Source of the DNA: Pseudopedobacter alpinus
GTDB lineage: Bacteria > Bacteroidota > Bacteroidia > Sphingobacteriales > Sphingobacteriaceae
Length of the DNA: 64,000 nt
Reading direction: 5' to 3'
Assembly: GCF_042684645.1 (NCBI RefSeq)
Contig: NZ_JBHULV010000052.1
Location: forward strand, 62,001-126,000
The position numbers and the translations under genes are program-made. Positions 1-8,375 of the stretch are shown here, in pieces. The first letter of the stretch is position 1. Each line of letters begins with the position of its first letter. The notes beneath the pieces were generated by a model. The model was not told the origin of the DNA and did not search any database. It saw only the letters and a list, made by a program, of their open reading frames with translations.

Positions 1-183
1 TCTCAAATTATCACCACTTTTATCATTCCATGGAATATTTGTTAAATGAACTCTTTTCCCTGGCGCTTGTCCAATAACAATAATTTTACTTTGGCTACTT
101 GCCATCATTACAGGGTTTGCGCCACAAGGTAAATAAGGTTCGCAAAGTTTACATTGTTTAATTTGGTTTAGAAGTAATTTCAT
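1..183 (-). CDS. Uracil-DNA glycosylase family protein, N-terminal part (runs off window)
   Basis: The first 61 codons are visible and the gene continues beyond position 1. The start ATG at 181-183 gives a protein beginning MKLLLNQIKQCKLCEPY. Cysteines in a C-x2-C arrangement near residues 11-14 and a third near 20 are followed by IIVIGQAPGKRVH and IPWNDKSGDNLR. The GQAPG segment and the following PWND/SGD residues match the uracil-DNA glycosylase superfamily type common in Bacteroidota, with the catalytic-pocket motif near the N-terminus. It would remove uracil or a related lesion from DNA, but the downstream active-site motif is outside the window. It is distinct from the family-1 Ung encoded at 12530-13207. 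The gene lies 33 bp after the DUF2490 gene on the same strand. Confidence 0.8.
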   Translation of the reverse strand, partial: MKLLLNQIKQCKLCEPYLPCGANPVMMASSQSKIIVIGQAPGKRVHLTNIPWNDKSGDNLR

Positions 184-216
184 AGCAAATCTTCAACGTT
201 ATAAAAGCCGTTTTTC

Positions 217-915
217 TTATTTACTATTGGTTTTTAAATAGCGAAAATTATTAAAAAACATAATTTGAAATTGATTTCTGTGGTTTGCTTGAGTAGCTTG
301 ATTTAGATAGCCTAGTTCTACTCTAAAGTTTTTATTAATTACGTAACCTAAGCCACCATATAATCTGTTTCTATCATAAGACGGTGTTTCATCTTTGATG
401 AAAATCTCATTATAAGCGGATAAATACACAGTTTTGTCTTCTAATTTTTTATTGTTTAAAGGCACATTTAAAGATAAAAAGTACCTAAAACGAAGTTGAA
501 AATCTGATTCTAAAAAACGTTCTTCCACACGGTAACGGTGCTGAATATTTACCCTACCAAAAGTTTGTTTAGTAATAAACTGCTGATAAATTCTATGCTC
601 ATTATTGCCAATTTTTTCATCGGTATTTGGGATGTAGTTTTCTGATCTGATAAAACCATAACCCATTAATAAATTGTTATTATTTTCTGATAAATCATAA
701 CCAATACCTGTTCTTAATAAAAGTTGTTGCAAATCTCCGACAAAATTATAATTGCGGTATTGTACTTCATTATGCCAATTAAATTTTTTGTTTAACTTTT
801 GGTTTCCTAAGTATAAGAACCAATTGCCAACATCATTTTTTTGAGCAAAAGATTGTTGACTAATAAAAATAAGAGCTAATAGTGTTAAAAGTTTTTTAGA
901 GAATTTGAATATCAT
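217..915 (-). CDS. DUF2490 family outer-membrane protein
   Basis: A 232-residue exported protein. The ATG at 913-915 is preferred over an upstream in-frame start at 993 because it places a signal peptide (MIFKFSKKLL, hydrophobic core, cleavage after SFAQ) at the N-terminus. The mature part is rich in alternating aromatic and polar residues (NWFLYLGNQKLNKKFNWHNE, then repeated barrel-like strands ending FNNFRYLK). This is typical of DUF2490, a Bacteroidota family predicted to form an outer-membrane beta barrel of unknown function. It follows pyrC by 77 bp and precedes the UDG-like gene by 33 bp on the same strand, so co-transcription is plausible. No substrate can be assigned. Confidence 0.8.
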   Translation of the reverse strand: MIFKFSKKLLTLLALIFISQQSFAQKNDVGNWFLYLGNQKLNKKFNWHNEVQYRNYNFVGDLQQLLLRTGIGYDLSENNNNLLMGYGFIRSENYIPNTDEKIGNNEHRIYQQFITKQTFGRVNIQHRYRVEERFLESDFQLRFRYFLSLNVPLNNKKLEDKTVYLSAYNEIFIKDETPSYDRNRLYGGLGYVINKNFRVELGYLNQATQANHRNQFQIMFFNNFRYLKTNSK

Positions 916-992
916 TTTTGTGGATGAAAGGTGCGTATTTGTTTGGATACCGAAATTTTTCGATTTAGAGTTTGTTATAATATTTGTCGCCA

Positions 993-2327
993 CTATCTAT
1001 TAAAACTCAGTCTTTCACCCAAAATGCTCTCATCAAAAGCACCATCAGCGTAAGCTAAATGCCCACTTACAAAAGTGTGCGTAATTTTTGAATTAAAAGT
1101 TTGACCTTCAAAAGGCGACCATCCACATTTAGATAGTACATTCTCTCTACTCACTTCATAAGAAGCATTTAAATCTACCAATGCTAAATCGGCAAAATAA
1201 CCTTCTCTAACAAAACCACGTTCTTTTATTTGGAAACAAATGGCCAAATTATGGGCCGTCTTTTCTGCAATTTTTTCTAAGCTAATTTTACCTTCGTGAT
1301 ACAGCTCAAATAAGGCATTAAAAGCATGTTGCACCAATGGGCCGCCAGAAGGAGCTTGAGCATAAGGTTGCATTTTCTCTTCAATGGTATGCGGTGCATG
1401 GTCGGTTGCAATTACATCAATATGGTTATCTAATACTGCTTTTAAAATTTGCTCTCGGTCTGAAGAAAATTTTACCGCTGGGTTCCATTTAATCCAATTT
1501 CCTTTGGTTACATAATCTTCTGCTGCAAACCATAAGTGGTGAATACATGCTTCGGCAGTAATTTTTTTATCTTTTAGAGGGGTAATATGATCAAACAAAA
1601 AGGTTTCTTTACCTGTAGATATATGCAAAATATGTAAACGGCTACCATGTTTTTTTGCCAAATCAACAGCAAAAGAAGAAGACAGGTAACAAGCTTCTTC
1701 ATTTCTAATTAGCGGGTGCATTTCCGGAATTAAATGATCGCCATATTCTTCTTTAAATAATTTTAAATTTTTCTGAACAGTAGCTTCATCTTCGCAATGT
1801 GTTGCAATTAATGTTGGCGAATTTTTAAAAATACCTTCTAAAGTTTTCTCGTTATCAACCAACATATTCCCCGTTGATGAACCCATGAAAACTTTTATGC
1901 CACACACATTTTTAATATCTGTTTTAAGCACTTCCTCTAAATTATCATTAGAAGCGCCCATAAAAAACGAATAGTTGGCTAAAGATTTTTTTGCGCCAAT
2001 AGCATATTTATCTGCCAATAATTCTTGAGTTAATGTATTGGGTACAGTATTGGGCATTTCCATAAAGGAAGTAATGCCACCCGCTACAGCAGCCTTTGCT
2101 TCAGTATAAATTTCGGCTTTGTGGGTTAAACCGGGTTCTCTAAAATGAACTTGATCATCAATAAAACCTGGGAAAAGGTATTTCCCTTCTGCATCAATTT
2201 CTATTGCTCCTCTGTTAGAAAGTTGCGTTCCAATTTTTTCTATTCTCTGATTTTTAATATAAACATCGGCAATTTCTTGTTTGCCTTCGTTAACAATTGT
2301 TGCATTTTTAATGATGTAAGCTTTCAT
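993..2327 (-). CDS. pyrC: Dihydroorotase (class I), variant metal motif
   Basis: A 444-residue amidohydrolase of the class I dihydroorotase type, third step of pyrimidine synthesis (carbamoyl-aspartate to dihydroorotate). The start MKAYIIKNATIVNEG at 2325-2327 is preferred to an upstream in-frame start at 2351. Visible motifs: the beta-strand-1 metal site reads FPGFIDDQVHFREPGLTHK, then GITSFMEMPNTVPN, GIKVFMGSSTGNM around the carbamylated-Lys position, ATHCEDE, LHILHIST and the catalytic-Asp segment IATDHAPHT. The usual HxH of the first site is QVH, so one canonical metal-binding His is Gln. From memory this DDQVHFREPG form is common in Bacteroidota dihydroorotases, so function is probably retained. 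The gene is not in a visible pyr operon. Confidence 0.88.
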   Translation of the reverse strand: MKAYIIKNATIVNEGKQEIADVYIKNQRIEKIGTQLSNRGAIEIDAEGKYLFPGFIDDQVHFREPGLTHKAEIYTEAKAAVAGGITSFMEMPNTVPNTLTQELLADKYAIGAKKSLANYSFFMGASNDNLEEVLKTDIKNVCGIKVFMGSSTGNMLVDNEKTLEGIFKNSPTLIATHCEDEATVQKNLKLFKEEYGDHLIPEMHPLIRNEEACYLSSSFAVDLAKKHGSRLHILHISTGKETFLFDHITPLKDKKITAEACIHHLWFAAEDYVTKGNWIKWNPAVKFSSDREQILKAVLDNHIDVIATDHAPHTIEEKMQPYAQAPSGGPLVQHAFNALFELYHEGKISLEKIAEKTAHNLAICFQIKERGFVREGYFADLALVDLNASYEVSRENVLSKCGWSPFEGQTFNSKITHTFVSGHLAYADGAFDESILGERLSFNR

Positions 2328-2373
2328 GCGGCTAATTTCGTAAAGTATCATAAGAAATTAGCTAAAAAATAAT

Positions 2374-2852
2374 TTATTTTATTGGATCTGGTGTTTGCAG
2401 AATGATTGGATTCCATATAAACGAAACAGTTTTATTCTTACTGTTGATTTCTGACAATATATTTTCGATAATAATGGAAGTTTCATTGTATCTGTTTTTA
2501 GTTTCGACGCAATTTGAACTTGTGTTTTTTAGGAGAAAAAACATTGCTACAGTCTTTTTTTTAGTTTGTATATCACTTAAATTATAATTTATTGTAAATC
2601 CTAAACGATTAGCAATTAAAGTTCCTAATTTATCATAAGCATATATTTTTTTACTTTATTATTTTCATCAAAGTCAAAATATATTACAGCATAATTTTTA
2701 TTACAAATTTTCCAAATTTCATTGGTTGATCTATAATTTTTCTCTATAAATTTAGCAAAATCATTAGCGCTAGATTTAGCTTCCATTTGAGCAGAAGAGT
2801 TATTTGTAAACAACAGATATGTTACAAATAACAAGATTTTTTTTAAATACAT
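2374..2852 (-). pseudogene. Small exported protein broken by a one-base frameshift
   Basis: The intact frame from ATG 2850-2852 encodes a signal peptide (MYLKKILLFVTYLLF, cleavage near SSAQ) and runs to KVKKYMLMIN, stopping at 2625. Adding one A to the A7 run (T7 on the plus strand, 2646-2652) joins it to a second open frame, IYAYDKLGTLIANRLGF, that runs without a stop to TPDPIK at 2374. The restored product would be about 159 residues. The join keeps a sensible sequence (DENNKVKKIYAYDKLG), so this was one gene. It is the third gene of the effector-lipoprotein run at 2374-4692 and may be a second partner gene. A homopolymer sequencing error is as likely as real inactivation. No family recognised. 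Confidence 0.7.
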
Positions 2853-2983
2853 GGGGTGCCGTTTAGCTTTGTTTTACATTTTTTATCCAAATTTATAGCC
2901 ACGTAATTTTTGTTAGTTTTATTTGTAATTTACTAATAAGTGAAAAATTACACTATAATATATTGAATTTATTGGTTTCTATT

Positions 2984-3397
2984 TTAGTTTTCATTAATAG
3001 GATATTCATAATCTATTATGGTGATATTAGATAACTTAATTGGTATTTTTTCAAATGTTGATTCATTAATCTGAATAATTGCATAAAAGCTATATTTCGA
3101 ATTAATTTCTTCTGTTTTAGGTACATTTAGAGCGTTTTTAATAAGACTATAATTTATAATAGGTTTTTTGTATAATTCCTTTTTAAATCCAATTTTTTCT
3201 TCCATTGAAATGAAATAAGATTTTGTCAGGTAAATATTATACACTTTATTTTTTGAAACTGTATCTATTTTGAAATCAATATTTGATTCACCGTTGTTAT
3301 AAAAGTTAAAAGGAATATTAACCTCAACTTTGTTTTTACAAGCGAATAATAATAAACAAAAGCTAATTGCAATTCTTGTTTGTCTTTTGAAGCTCAT
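2984..3397 (-). CDS. Small lipoprotein overlapping the metallopeptidase-like gene
   Basis: About 137 residues from MSFKRQTRIAISF; an in-frame ATG 12 bp upstream (3409) is an alternative. A short hydrophobic segment ends in the lipobox LLFAC, followed by KNKVEVNIPF, so a lipidated exported protein is expected. The rest is beta-rich and unfamiliar (FNFYNNGESNIDFKI, YFISMEEKIGF). Its start lies inside the last codons of the 3363-4692 gene, overlapping by 35 bp, which suggests translational coupling. The overlap with a large HExxH protein and a different small exported gene at the equivalent place after the paralogue (4930-5343) make a protective or partner role possible. That role is inferred from position only. 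Confidence 0.7.
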   Translation of the reverse strand: MSFKRQTRIAISFCLLLFACKNKVEVNIPFNFYNNGESNIDFKIDTVSKNKVYNIYLTKSYFISMEEKIGFKKELYKKPIINYSLIKNALNVPKTEEINSKYSFYAIIQINESTFEKIPIKLSNITIIDYEYPINEN

Positions 3398-4692
3398 TGG
3401 AAAGGTCATTACTAATTTTTGATTTTTGAGAATTTGTTAATTGGTTATATGCGGAAGTTTCGTGTAAACCTTCCCAAGCAAGTGATATATAGTAATCTAA
3501 AGAGTGTGAATTATTATCATATTCTGCCAAGAAACCCGCTATTGGATTAATATACTTATCAACCATATATTCATGATGACTAATATTTGCAGATACATTT
3601 GGATCTGCAATCTTGTACTTTATTAAATCTTCATAAAATCCACCTTTAGATGTTGCATAATTTAAGCTCCTTAGAATATTCGCATGAATGGTTTCATGAA
3701 CTAGTGTCTTTGCAACAAGTAATGAAGTTCTATTTGAATAATTATCCTGATTTATAGTGGAATAATATGTATTACTTGATGGCTTCGTTGTTTGTCCATT
3801 AATTCCACTACCCAAACTCCTCAAATCATAAACTATATCGTCATTTAAAGTAAAATTCGCTAATAAATTAGAAATAAATGGTGAACTAGAGTTTTTCCAA
3901 TTTGCGGATATTATAACTAGCTTCCCGAATATACATTGCAGTTTAAGGTCATTTTTAAAAGCTTTTGTAAATCGAATATCAAATATTTCTTCATTAATTA
4001 ATGGCGGTTGGTAATCTTCTGGGATAACTTCACTGTGCCCACCACCTACTTCATTTTCAGCGTGTGTTTGTTCATTATATGAATTACCTGTGCTAAAACA
4101 ATAAGTGTCATAGCCGCCTAAATACCAATAACTTTCTCCATCAGCTATATTTTCACCATACCAAGGTTGTTGAAAGCAGTAAGTGCCAGCAACTTTAATC
4201 CCATCAGATAGCGTTTTTACGGAATTGTTGTTTTGATTTTCTAACTTCAGATGGTAAATTTTGCCATCGTTTTCAAAAAGGTAAGCTTTTTTGAAATTTC
4301 CATTCCAGTTTTCAATAATTACCTTACCTCTAAACTTGTTTCCGTTTTTTTGATAATTATTGCTGTTAGTGGGTATAAAAGTTACCCATTCAATAACTTT
4401 ATCATTTTTTTTATTTGTAGAAATTAACAAATAAGATAAACTATTTAATGATATAAAGTCATTTTTATCTTCACTAACCTTTAAAAATAGGTTTTTATTA
4501 TATTTAATTGGCACTAAAACAGCTTTACCGTTGTGTAGGCTTTTAATAGTAGCATTTTTCCAGTCAGGAGTTTTATAAATACCATGTCTTATAGATTTAG
4601 CATTTTCAGGAGATGAAAATTGACTATTAACAGTAATATTGGTTTGATTATTAAATGCTTGCTTTGCTTCGCTAATTAAATCATGAGGTACA
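3363..4692 (-). CDS. HExxH metallopeptidase-like protein, copy 1 (5' end lost in assembly gap)
   Basis: 443 codons are visible; the start is missing in the N-run at 4693-4711. The N-terminal ~230 residues (from VPHDLISEAKQAF through a Tyr/Trp/Gly-rich section to SEVIPEDYQPP) are almost identical to copy 2 at 5345-6725. The C-terminal ~210 residues differ but keep a common plan: NGQTT, then AKTLVHETIHANI (zinc motif HETIH at 3684-3698), and SHHEYM about 35-40 residues later as a probable third ligand. This arrangement suggests a zinc metallopeptidase-like fold. Secretion or lipidation cannot be judged without the N-terminus. It is followed by an overlapping small lipoprotein gene. No named family is recognised with certainty; the HExxH and SHHxxM motifs are seen directly. 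Confidence 0.75.
4000..4692 (-). repeat. Shared N-terminal coding segment, copy 1
   Basis: About 690 bp nearly identical to 6024-6716 (offset 2024), with only scattered substitutions. It encodes the common N-terminal part of the two metallopeptidase-like proteins. Similarity stops sharply at the codons after EDYQPP. The segment abuts the 19-N gap. Confidence 0.9.
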
Positions 4693-4711
4693 NNNNNNNN
4701 NNNNNNNNNNN
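4693..4711. other. Assembly gap (19 N)
   Basis: Nineteen undetermined bases between the 5' end of metallopeptidase-like copy 1 and a fragment of a DEAD-box helicase gene. The true size is unknown. It lies between two repeated segments, which suggests a scaffold join forced by repeats. Confidence 0.98.
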
Positions 4712-4859
4712 TTCGAGGATTTTGGTTTTAACAAGCAAGTATTAAATGCAATTAATGATGCAGGTTATACCATACCAACTCCCATTCAGGAAAAAGCTAT
4801 TCCTCCTATATTAAACGGACAAGATGTTTTAGGCATTGCGCAAACAGGTACAGGTAAAA
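4712..4859 (+). pseudogene. Truncated 5' fragment of a DEAD-box helicase gene
   Basis: 148 bp match 6739-6886, the start of the intact helicase gene, with two visible substitutions. It encodes FEDFGFNKQVLNAIND through the Q-motif (PTPIQ) to the Walker A region (AQTGTGK). After GGTAAAA the two copies diverge: here the frame continues for a short stretch and stops before 4920, so no helicase is made. It carries the same relation to the adjacent metallopeptidase-like gene as the intact helicase does to copy 2. This suggests a tandem duplication, a single-crossover insertion through the helicase start, or a scaffolding artefact. Confidence 0.85.
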
Positions 4860-4929
4860 TCTGCTGCTTTACATATCAATGTATTTTATTGGTTCTACAA
4901 AACTCCAGTTTTGAAATAAAATTTAAGTT

Positions 4930-5343
4930 TTATTCTTGATTAAACTCAGGAGGCGACATATGTCGTACTTGTAAGGTCAAATAATCGTACTTCGCTTCGG
5001 AAATTATAAAGTAAACTTTATAATAATATAAAACTGCTAAAAAATCTTTATTTATTAACTTCACATATTGATCATAAGTTATCACTTTACTTGGGTCTAA
5101 TTTGTGTTTTTGTTTTAAAGTTAAATTTGATCCAAAGTAACCAGTTAAATATCCTGATTGGTTTTCATACCTATTTTTTAAATAGATATGAACTAAACCT
5201 ATTCTTCCATCGTTCATTGAAAACGAATAATTTGTAGGTTCCAAATCAATTATTTTTACAAAAACAGAATCACGAACTTCAATTTGTGCATAAAGTGAAT
5301 TAAATGCAAAAATTAACAAACTTAATAAAAATAAATTTTTCAT
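4930..5343 (-). CDS. Small exported protein paired with metallopeptidase-like copy 2
   Basis: 137 residues from ATG 5341-5343 (MKNLFLLSLLIFAFNSLYAQ, a clear signal peptide with cleavage after YAQ). The ATG begins one base after the TAA stop of the 5345-6725 gene (TAAGATG on the minus strand), so translational coupling is likely. An in-frame start further upstream at 5367 would spoil the signal peptide. The mature protein (EVRDSVFVKIIDLEPTNYSF, then YVKLINKDFLAVLYYYKVYF) is not recognised. It is unrelated to the lipoprotein following copy 1, as expected if each large protein has its own partner. A periplasmic immunity or inhibitor role is a positional inference only. Confidence 0.7.
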   Translation of the reverse strand: MKNLFLLSLLIFAFNSLYAQIEVRDSVFVKIIDLEPTNYSFSMNDGRIGLVHIYLKNRYENQSGYLTGYFGSNLTLKQKHKLDPSKVITYDQYVKLINKDFLAVLYYYKVYFIISEAKYDYLTLQVRHMSPPEFNQE

Positions 5344-5344
5344 C

Positions 5345-6725
5345 TTATGGGCATTTATTTTCTCCAATAATTGATATTAGTTCTTGATATGCTGCATTAA
5401 AACTAGCTTGCCCATTAGGTAAGCTACTAATGTAAGTAGAATAACATTCTGTACCTGTTAAACCAAGGTAAGCCATAGCTCGGTAAGAGTCGAAAGTAGC
5501 GTTTGGGTTATTAAAAATTGTAGGATAATTAGCTTGTGTGTAATCTTTTATTCCATTAGCAATTTTGTCTATTTGGGTAGCCATAAAATTATGATGGTGA
5601 GAATTTGAAAAACCAGCTACACTACCACTCCTGTTATCAATATATTTAATTTGATCAACCAAACTCCAGTTCTGAAAGTCATTTGGTAAATCTGTAGGGT
5701 ACCATAACTGTGCTTGAGTATATAGATTTGCATGAAACGCCTCATGAAGAAAAGTTTTGGCAACTTCAATTCCCCCACGAAGACTTAAATAATCATTATC
5801 AATTGTTATAGTAAAGTTTGTTGTACCTAAATCATGACTCGTTTGCCCATTCACCGGATTACCATTTTTATCTACAGGATAACCCATTTGGAAAGTAACA
5901 TTCAAATTGGCGTTGCTTTGGAAGCTACTTAATAGCTCTTGAAATAAAGCATTACTTTGCAAACGATTATAAATACAATCTGCCCCAACATTGTTTAAAT
6001 TATTAACTACATCTCTATAAATAAATGGTGGTTGATAATCTTCTGGAATAACTTCACTGTGTCCACCACCTACTTCATTTTCTGCGTGTGTTTGTTCATT
6101 ATATGAATTACCTGTGCTAAAACAATAAGTATCATAACCGCCTAAATACCAATAACTTTCTCCATCAGCTATATTTTCACCATACCAAGGTTGTTGAAAG
6201 CAGTAAGTGCCAGCAACTTTAATCCCATCAGATAGCGTTTTTACGGAATTGTTGTTTTTATTTTCTAACTTCAGATGGTAAATTTTGCCATCGTTTTCAA
6301 AAAGGTAAGCTTTTTTGAAATTTCCATTCCAGTTTTCAATAATTACCTTACCTCTAAACTTGTTTCCGTTTTTTTGATAATTATTGCTGTTAGTTGGTAT
6401 AAAAGTTACCCATTCAATAACTTTATCATTTTTTTTATTTGTAGAAATTAACAAATAAGATAAACTATTTAATGATATAAAGTCATTTTTATCTTCACTA
6501 ACCTTTAAAAATAGGTTTTTGTTATATTTTATTGGCACTAAAACAGCTTTACCGTTGTGTAGGCTTTTAATAGCAGCATTTTTCCAGTCAGGGCTTTTAT
6601 AAATACCATGTCTTATAGATTTAGCATTTTCAGGAGATGAAAATTGACTATTAACAGTAATATTGGTTTGATTATTAAATGCTTGCTTTGCTTCGCTAAT
6701 TAAATCATGAGGTACATCAGAATTG
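5345..6725 (-). CDS. HExxH metallopeptidase-like protein, copy 2 (5' end lost in assembly gap)
   Basis: 460 codons are visible from NSDVPHDLISEAK; the start is missing in the 4-N gap at 6726-6729, and any start read across the Ns is an artefact. Residues ~4-233 match copy 1 closely. The C-terminal half has NGQTSHDLGTT, EVAKTFLHEAFHANL (zinc motif HEAFH at 5732-5746), then GSVAGFSNSHHHNFM with a probable third His ligand, and YLGLTGTECY near the end. Its C-terminal half aligns with copy 1 only at these motifs. A zinc-dependent hydrolase is likely; substrate and location are unknown. The following exported gene starts one base after the stop codon. The neighbour across the gap is a DEAD-box helicase on the opposite strand. 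Confidence 0.75.
6024..6716 (-). repeat. Shared N-terminal coding segment, copy 2
   Basis: Near-identical partner of 4000-4692, encoding VPHDLISEAK to EDYQPP. The substitutions seen are mostly single bases (for example GGCGGTTGG versus GGTGGTTGA at the C-terminal boundary). High identity in one half and strong divergence in the other implies recent exchange. Confidence 0.9.
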
Positions 6726-6729
6726 NNNN
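6726..6729. other. Assembly gap (4 N)
   Basis: Four undetermined bases between the two divergent coding starts. Neither gene has a start codon in the assembled sequence, so the real gap must be larger than four bases. Confidence 0.97.
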
Positions 6730-8058
6730 TCAAAAAAATTCGAGGATTTTGGTTTTAACAAGCAAGTATTAAATGCAATTAATGATGCAGGTTATACCAT
6801 ACCAACTCCCATTCAGGAAAAAGCTATTCCTCCTATATTAAACGGACAAGATGTTTTAGGTATTGCACAAACAGGTACAGGTAAAACTGCAGCTTATGTT
6901 TTGCCAATGATTATGAAACTTAAGTATGCACAAGGCAACGATATTAGAGGCTTAATTGTAGCGCCAACTCGTGAACTAGCCATGCAAATTGAAGAAAATG
7001 TTAAAGTTTACTCAAAATATACAGATTTACGCTCTTTTGTTCTATACGGAGGTTTAGGTCCAAAAACACAAATTGAAACGCTTAAAAAGGGTTTAGATAT
7101 TTTAATAACTACTCCTGGCCGTTTTATGGATTTGTATTTGGAAGGACATATTGCTACTAAGAAATTAGAAGTTTTGGTTTTAGATGAAGCCGATAAAATG
7201 ATGGATATGGGCTTTATGCCTCAAATTAATAAAATTTTAGAGGTTGTGCCACGCAAACGCCAAAACATGTTGTTTTCTGCAACCATGAGCGAAAGAATTG
7301 AAAAACTTGCGGAAAACTTTTTATTATGGCCAACAAAAGTGGAAGTAACTCCACAAGCAACGCCTGCATCTACGGTTGAACAGGTTTTGTTTCATGTACC
7401 TAACTTTAAAACAAAAATTAACTTACTAAAACTTTTTGTTGAAGACGACCCAGAGGTTAAAAAACTAATTATTTTTTGCCGAAGCAGAGCCAACGCAGAA
7501 AACGTTTACAAATTTTTATTACGCAGGTTTAATGAAACTCATGTTAAAGTTTTACACGCAAATAAAGGGCAAAACACAAGAATAAATTCTATAAATGCTT
7601 TTAAAAATGACGAAGTAAGAATTTTAGTTGCCACTGATGTTGCAGCCCGAGGTATTGATGTTTCTGACGTTACCCATGTGATTAACTTTGATGTACCAGT
7701 AATTTACGAAGATTATGTACACCGCATTGGCCGTACTGGTAGGGCTTATAATTTGGGTAAAGCGGTTACTTTTTGTAACGAAGCCGAATTACATTATATA
7801 CATAAAATAGAAAAACTAATTAGGCAACAAATTTCTGTTCAAAACATACCAGAAAAGGTTTTTATTGAGGAAACGCCTTACGAAGAAAAACAAGCAATTG
7901 CTAAACAAATAGATGATCAAAAACGAAAAGACGATCCAGAGTTTAAAGGTGCTTTTCATGAGAAAAAAACGCAAACACAACGTAATAAGTTTAAAGCAGC
8001 AAGATCTAAAGCAGGTGGTGTTAAAATGAGTGCTGCTAAAAAGAAAAAGTATAAATAA
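6730..8058 (+). CDS. DEAD-box ATP-dependent RNA helicase (5' end at assembly gap)
   Basis: 442 residues are visible from SKKFEDFGFNKQVLNA; the initiator lies in the gap, normally only a few residues upstream. All core motifs are present: Q-motif PTPIQ, Walker A AQTGTGKT, PTREL, GG, TPGR, Walker B VLDEAD, SAT, then in the second RecA domain FCR, TDVAARGID and HRIGRTGR. A lysine-rich C-terminal tail (SAAKKKKYK) probably helps RNA binding. The protein should unwind RNA during ribosome assembly or decay. It is a different protein from the RGG-tailed helicase at 30289-32223. Its stop overlaps the next ATG (TAATG), so the two genes are translationally linked. Its first 148 bp after the gap region recur at 4712-4859. 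Confidence 0.92.
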   Translation, partial: SKKFEDFGFNKQVLNAINDAGYTIPTPIQEKAIPPILNGQDVLGIAQTGTGKTAAYVLPMIMKLKYAQGNDIRGLIVAPTRELAMQIEENVKVYSKYTDLRSFVLYGGLGPKTQIETLKKGLDILITTPGRFMDLYLEGHIATKKLEVLVLDEADKMMDMGFMPQINKILEVVPRKRQNMLFSATMSERIEKLAENFLLWPTKVEVTPQATPASTVEQVLFHVPNFKTKINLLKLFVEDDPEVKKLIIFCRSRANAENVYKFLLRRFNETHVKVLHANKGQNTRINSINAFKNDEVRILVATDVAARGIDVSDVTHVINFDVPVIYEDYVHRIGRTGRAYNLGKAVTFCNEAELHYIHKIEKLIRQQISVQNIPEKVFIEETPYEEKQAIAKQIDDQKRKDDPEFKGAFHEKKTQTQRNKFKAARSKAGGVKMSAAKKKKYK

Positions 8059-8327
8059 TGAATTGGAATAAGTTAAAAATTACTCCTTTAACATTAGTGA
8101 TTGCATTTTGCTTTACTTATGTTTTATATTGTTTATTAGGTTTTGAAGTATCGAGCCCAGAAATCAGCAATTTCTCTAAAATTGGTTATACTTTAGCATT
8201 GGCTTTGGTGCTTTTTTTTACCGATATATTATTTAGAAGATTTATAGAAAGCAAAAAATGGATCTGGTTAATACAAGGTTCATTTATTTTATTAATAGTA
8301 ATAATGATGTTGATTTTTAAAAACTGA
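8058..8327 (+). CDS. Small membrane protein of unknown function
   Basis: 89 residues with three hydrophobic segments (about residues 9-28, 41-58 and 70-87) and few charged residues, so it should lie in the inner membrane. The ATG overlaps the helicase stop by one base (TAATG), which supports the start and co-translation. The loop between segments 2 and 3 carries RRFIESKKW. No family recognised. Confidence 0.7.
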   Translation: MNWNKLKITPLTLVIAFCFTYVLYCLLGFEVSSPEISNFSKIGYTLALALVLFFTDILFRRFIESKKWIWLIQGSFILLIVIMMLIFKN

Positions 8328-8375
8328 AAACCCATCATAAATACCAGTTTACAAACAAAAAAAAGAATCAATTAA

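Noticed and set aside
2402..2587. Plus-strand hydrophobic 61-codon ORF
   Set aside because: Antisense to the second half of the frameshifted exported-protein gene at 2374-2852, which explains its open frame.
4693..6729. Treating the two effector copies as proof of a biological duplication
   Set aside because: Both copies end at assembly gaps, so a scaffolding artefact is still possible; the duplication is reported only as a finding to be checked.
6726..6733. Start codon for metallopeptidase-like copy 2 read across the Ns
   Set aside because: It uses undetermined bases and falls within the opposing helicase frame; the real start is in the gap.
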